Below, in pieces: positions 60,825-64,000 of a stretch of 64,000 nucleotides of DNA (position 1 is the stretch's first letter; each line of letters starts with the position of its first letter). Below the pieces are notes generated by a model that saw only the letters and a program-made list of their open reading frames with translations, made no database searches and was not told the DNA's origin. The translations under genes were made by a program, and so were the position numbers. The stretch comes from Rossellomorea aquimaris (GTDB lineage Bacteria > Bacillota > Bacilli > Bacillales > Bacillaceae_B), in NCBI RefSeq assembly GCF_001877785.1, contig NZ_MINN01000074.1:124001-188000 (forward strand), written 5' to 3'.

Positions 60825-60977
60825 GTTCATTCCTCCTGTGAAAAAGATTTCTTTAGTAATCAGTACGAAAATAGAACGAAAATGGTTTCATAATAGTTGA
60901 CGTACGTTTGAGCGGTTAAGAATGAAATATGTTACGTTATACTTAATGAGTCATATTTAATGAGGGGGAGATCACCA

Positions 60978-62282
60978 GTGAGCAACCGATTTACCATCGA
61001 TCAGCAGCTGCTTTCAAACATGCAAGAACAGAATGAGGTATTTTGGCCAAATCCTAAGCTCTCTTCGTTCAAGGCATCGGAGGCAGAGGAAATATTAGAG
61101 GCAGAACAGCGGCTTGCAAGATTTGCCCCATACTTAAAAGAAGTATTTCCGGAAACCAGAAACACTGATGGCATCATTGAGTCACCCATTAAATATCTTC
61201 CTGAAATGCAGGAGAGGATGCAAGCCCATTTTCAGACAAAAATACCCGGCAAACTGATGATGAAGTGCGATAACCAGCTGCCGATAGCAGGCTCCATTAA
61301 AGCACGAGGCGGCATTTATGAAGTATTGAAGCTTGCTGAATCACTTGCACTGGAACACGGACTGATTCAAAAAACGGAAGATTACTCAAAAATGGCAGGG
61401 AAATCTTTCAGAGACTTTTTCTCTCAATATTCGATAGCAGTAGGCTCGACAGGGAATCTTGCCCTCAGTATCGGCATGATGGGTGCAGCTCTTGGTTTCA
61501 AAGTTACCGTCCATATGTCGCAGGATGCAAAGCAATGGAAAAAAGACCTTCTGAGAGAAAAAGGTGTTAACGTCGTGGAACACGAAAACGATTTTTCTTA
61601 TGCTGTCGAACAGGGCAGGAATCAGTGTTCGATAGATCCGAATTGTTATTTTATAGATGACGAAAATTCCCGGGATTTGTTTATGGGATATGCGGTGGCA
61701 GCAATGAGGCTGCAAAAGCAATTCATACAAGAGGGTATTAAAATAGATAAAGACCATCCTCTGGTTGTCTACCTGCCATGCGGAGTCGGCGGGGGACCGG
61801 GTGGCGTCACCTATGGGTTGAAACATGTATTCGGGGACGATGTTCACTGCTATTTTGCGGAGCCGGTGAATTCACCCTGCATGCTTTTGGGGCTGTCAAC
61901 CGGTAAGCATGAAGAGATTGCTGTGCAGGATATCGGTCTCAGCAATGTGACAGAAGCGGATGGCCTTGCTGTCGGCCGCCCGTCGGCACTTGCGGGAAGA
62001 ATGGTGGAGAGAATACTGAATGGTGTTTACACTGTCAGCGACGGGAACCTTTATAAAATGCTGACTCTATTATATGAAGCTGAGTCCATATCCCTTGAAC
62101 CATCCGCTCTCGCAGGCATGCTCGGCCCCGTACAGTCAGGAATCAGGTCCCAACTCGAGTCGCTCTCACTTACACAAAAACAGTTATCTCAAGGGACTCA
62201 TCTTGTATGGGCAACGGGAGGGGATCTGGTCCCTCAGTCCATCATGAAGGGTTATATCGCTAAAGGGAAGGGACTGTTTTAA
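60978..62282 (+). CDS. dsdA: D-serine dehydratase (D-serine ammonia-lyase)
   Basis: 434 residues from GTG 60978 (GAGGGGGAG 7 bases upstream). Pyridoxal-phosphate enzyme of fold type II converting D-serine to pyruvate and ammonia. Lys in PIAGSIKARGGIYEVLK binds the cofactor; GSTGNLALSIGMMGAALGF is the phosphate cup region; VYLPCGVGGGPGGVTYGL and TEADGLAVGRPS follow the family. Single gene; detoxifies or uses D-serine. Its stop is 70 bases before a consensus promoter for the mutS2 leader. Confidence 0.94.
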   Translation: MSNRFTIDQQLLSNMQEQNEVFWPNPKLSSFKASEAEEILEAEQRLARFAPYLKEVFPETRNTDGIIESPIKYLPEMQERMQAHFQTKIPGKLMMKCDNQLPIAGSIKARGGIYEVLKLAESLALEHGLIQKTEDYSKMAGKSFRDFFSQYSIAVGSTGNLALSIGMMGAALGFKVTVHMSQDAKQWKKDLLREKGVNVVEHENDFSYAVEQGRNQCSIDPNCYFIDDENSRDLFMGYAVAAMRLQKQFIQEGIKIDKDHPLVVYLPCGVGGGPGGVTYGLKHVFGDDVHCYFAEPVNSPCMLLGLSTGKHEEIAVQDIGLSNVTEADGLAVGRPSALAGRMVERILNGVYTVSDGNLYKMLTLLYEAESISLEPSALAGMLGPVQSGIRSQLESLSLTQKQLSQGTHLVWATGGDLVPQSIMKGYIAKGKGLF

Positions 62283-62348
62283 CCGGGACCAAAGAATCCG
62301 CAGCCGCATGAGTCCAATGAAGCTGGGTGTTGATAGAATGAGCGATTA

Positions 62349-62377
62349 TTGACAATAAATGGACTTCAGCATATAAT
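62349..62377 (+). promoter_or_regulatory. Consensus sigma-A promoter (mutS2 leader)
   Basis: TTGACA (62349-62354), exactly 17 bases, TATAAT (62372-62377). Transcript would start about 62384, 350 bases before mutS2. Confidence 0.9.
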
Positions 62378-62383
62378 GATGAT

Positions 62384-62714
62384 GTAAAATTAATCTTTGT
62401 ATAGCAAAGGGAGTATGTACTATGTTAGGTGTCGTTCTTAACTAACCGTGAAATGAATACGGACATTTTGCCGGCTTTCGCTCTTTCATAAAAAGGGCGG
62501 AATGTACGCTTATTTAACTGTGCCAGCAGAATGTAGTTAAGAACAATGGTCATAGCCTGTACATCCCTTATTTCAGGAGAGCTGTGTCTTTTGTGCACAG
62601 CTTTTTTTGTGTGCAGAAGTACGTGGGGCGCTTTATTTAGTGCACTCCTAAATAAGCCTTTGTATTCAAGTAGTGAAGACCACAATGGACATTGTTCTGT
62701 TGTGGTCTATTTTT
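62384..62714 (+). promoter_or_regulatory. Structured leader with leader peptide and two terminators before mutS2
   Basis: Long-range pairing GTTCTTAACTA (62434-62444) with TAGTTAAGAAC (62534-62544), continued outward by TATG/CATA, ATGTAC/GTACAT and AAGGG/CCCTT. It encloses CCGT/ACGG and CGCTCTTT/AAAGGGCG hairpins. Then come terminator 1 (AGCTGTG/CACAGCT, seven Ts, to 62608) and terminator 2 (AGACCACAA/TTGTGGTCT, then ATTTTTATT, to about 62714). No known riboswitch motif recognised. Confidence 0.7.
62422..62445 (+). CDS. Candidate leader peptide (MLGVVLN)
   Basis: ATG 62422 encodes MLGVVLN then TAA. AAAGGGAG (62406-62413) lies 8 bases upstream, a good site. Codons 5 to stop overlap the left arm of the leader's long-range stem, so a ribosome here would change its folding. 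Confidence 0.5.
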   Translation: MLGVVLN

Positions 62715-62734
62715 ATTTATTGGAGGAGAAAACA

Positions 62735-64000
62735 TTGAACGAAAGAACATTTCAAACATTGGAATTTCAAAAAGTGAAACAAGAGCTTGCGGACTTCGCT
62801 CTTACAGAAGAAGGGAAATCCGTACTGCTGAACCTGATGCCTTCTGTGAATAAACGTCAGATCGAAATGCGCCTTGATGAAGTGACCGAAGCGGTGAAGA
62901 TCCTTGAGAAAAGCGCAAGTGTTCCGATCCACGGCATGGATGGGGTGGAGAAAATCATTTCAAGTTTCAATAAAGGTGTTCCGCTGAGACCGGATGGATT
63001 AACTAAACTGTATTTCTTCCTTGATACATGCAAAAAGTTGAAGAAATATATGTCCGACAAGCAATTCCTGGCTCCCAGGGTCTCTGCTTATGTCTACTCC
63101 ATTGAAGACATACCGGAAGTGGCGGACGAAATCAATCGCTGCATCCGAAACGGCAGGGTTGATGATTATGCGAGCAGGGAACTGCTGCGGATACGGAAAC
63201 AGCTCGCCATTCAAGAGGAAAGGTTGAAGGACAAAGTCCAATCAATCGTAAAGTCAGCCAAATATAAATCATTGCTGCAGGAAGCAATCGTAAGCCAGCG
63301 GAATGGCCGGTATGTGCTTCCCGTAAAGAAGGAATACAGAGGAAAAGTGAAAGGGTCGGTTCTGGATTCATCTGCATCTGGCTCGACGCTCTATATCGAA
63401 CCGGAGGAATTGAGCGTGCAGCAGGATCAGCTCCTGCTGTATAAGCTTCAGGAGGAACAGGAAATCGAGAACATCCTTTGGGCATTGACAGGGCTGGTTC
63501 AGACATATGAACCGCAGCTCAAGCTGGCGATCGAAACGATGGTTCACTATGATGTCCTTTTTGCAAAGGCGAAATACAGCCGCGCAATTGACGGAGTGAG
63601 TGCGGATGTCAACGAACATCATTACATCCGCTTGAAGAATGCTGTCCATCCGCTGCTTGGAAGCGATGCGGTGCCTTTGACGATCGAGATGGGGGACTCG
63701 TTTCATGCTTTGGTGATCACAGGCCCGAATACGGGAGGGAAGACCGTCACCATCAAGACCGTGGGACTGCTGACCCTGATGACTCAATGCGGACTTCATA
63801 TTCCTGCCGGTAAGGGCAGTGAAATCAGCATTTTTGATAAGATTTTACTTGATATCGGTGACGGGCAAAGTCTCGAGCAGAACCTGAGCACGTTCAGCTC
63901 CCACGTTAAAAACATCATCGACATATTAAAGGAAACAAATGACCGTACCCTTGTGCTTCTTGATGAACTCGGTTCCGGTACAGATCCGCTGGAAGGAATG
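62735..64000 (+). CDS. mutS2: Endonuclease/ribosome-rescue factor MutS2, 5' part
   Basis: TTG start at 62735 with GGAGGAG 7 bases upstream; the gene runs off the window after 422 codons. Begins MNERTFQTLEFQKVKQELAD, the MutS2 start, with core/clamp helices to about residue 300 and the ATPase domain from LVITGPNTGGKTVTIKTVGL (Walker A) to LVLLDELGSGTDP (Walker B). MutS2 in Bacillus subtilis is reported to act on collided ribosomes; older work assigns recombination suppression via its C-terminal Smr domain (outside this window). Confidence 0.95.
   Translation, partial: MNERTFQTLEFQKVKQELADFALTEEGKSVLLNLMPSVNKRQIEMRLDEVTEAVKILEKSASVPIHGMDGVEKIISSFNKGVPLRPDGLTKLYFFLDTCKKLKKYMSDKQFLAPRVSAYVYSIEDIPEVADEINRCIRNGRVDDYASRELLRIRKQLAIQEERLKDKVQSIVKSAKYKSLLQEAIVSQRNGRYVLPVKKEYRGKVKGSVLDSSASGSTLYIEPEELSVQQDQLLLYKLQEEQEIENILWALTGLVQTYEPQLKLAIETMVHYDVLFAKAKYSRAIDGVSADVNEHHYIRLKNAVHPLLGSDAVPLTIEMGDSFHALVITGPNTGGKTVTIKTVGLLTLMTQCGLHIPAGKGSEISIFDKILLDIGDGQSLEQNLSTFSSHVKNIIDILKETNDRTLVLLDELGSGTDPLEGM

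Noticed and set aside
62384..62610. 6S RNA or a known riboswitch upstream of mutS2
   Set aside because: The long rod-like pairing and strong promoter resemble 6S RNA, but I could not identify its conserved features, and no T-box, lysine, TPP, FMN, purine, SAM or cobalamin motif was found. Left as an unclassified leader.

Overview
The window looks like chromosome of a Gram-positive, spore-former-type Bacillaceae (Bacillus or Rossellomorea-like). The reasons are AGGAGG-type ribosome binding sites with frequent TTG/GTG starts, consensus sigma-A promoters, Bacillus-type families (CYP102A with its TetR repressor, KinB-like kinase, HelD, MutS2, DUF1835, CD3324, DUF2785), and a remnant of an abundant Bacillus intergenic repeat. 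The genus is inference. I see no rRNA, tRNA, prophage, insertion sequence or CRISPR array.

Layout. (1) 1-26.4 kb is an accessory landscape of small, mostly monocistronic genes: five GNAT acetyltransferases across the window, hydrolases, small membrane proteins, a CYP102A P450-reductase fusion with its TetR repressor, a secreted subtilisin, a KinB-like kinase and an ABC-F ATPase with an attenuator-like leader. Two genes here carry single frameshifts (deaminase 3056-3566, DUF1835 12914-13569). (2) 26.5-42.97 kb is a large ethanolamine-utilisation (eut) locus with a bacterial microcompartment (BMC): eutB1C1, eutWV, eutH-S-P, then eutA-B2-C2-L-E-M-pduL-(PduM-like)-eutN-BMC shell protein-mdh. The lyase EutBC is encoded twice. 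Three leaders (before eutB1, eutH and eutA) carry an intrinsic terminator whose 5' arm overlaps a short hexaloop hairpin, the expected arrangement for antitermination by the ANTAR regulator EutV. No eutG, eutT, eutQ or eutJ is present, and a Bacillus-type malate dehydrogenase closes the operon. (3) 43-57.2 kb holds nucleotidyltransferase, phosphotransferase, two ABC exporter operons (one with a TetR repressor and two perfect operators), several uncharacterised proteins, a free-standing RsgA C-terminal zinc domain and HelD. (4) 57.3-64 kb holds a Bcr/CflA efflux pump, an NAPE-PLD-type hydrolase, a DUF3784-like protein, D-serine dehydratase and the 5' part of mutS2, which is preceded by a consensus promoter and a multi-hairpin leader containing a leader peptide.

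The most unusual signal is not a gene. At least six intergenic regions (about 2.8, 6.3-6.5, 10.67-10.78, 10.83-11.0, 21.17-21.29 and 58.7-58.8 kb) contain degenerate tandem arrays with a strict period of about 20 bp, all in the same orientation. Each array has its own conserved 'keyword' (AGCATAA, CGTTCCAC, TTGTGCC, CGTTCCA/TGATCCA) and variable A/T-rich filler. One shows a 40-bp dimeric higher-order repeat. Several include a shared variant unit containing ACTTGTCGA. Most lie next to a separate short GGGACAGGTAC-type element. I know of no named repeat family with these properties.
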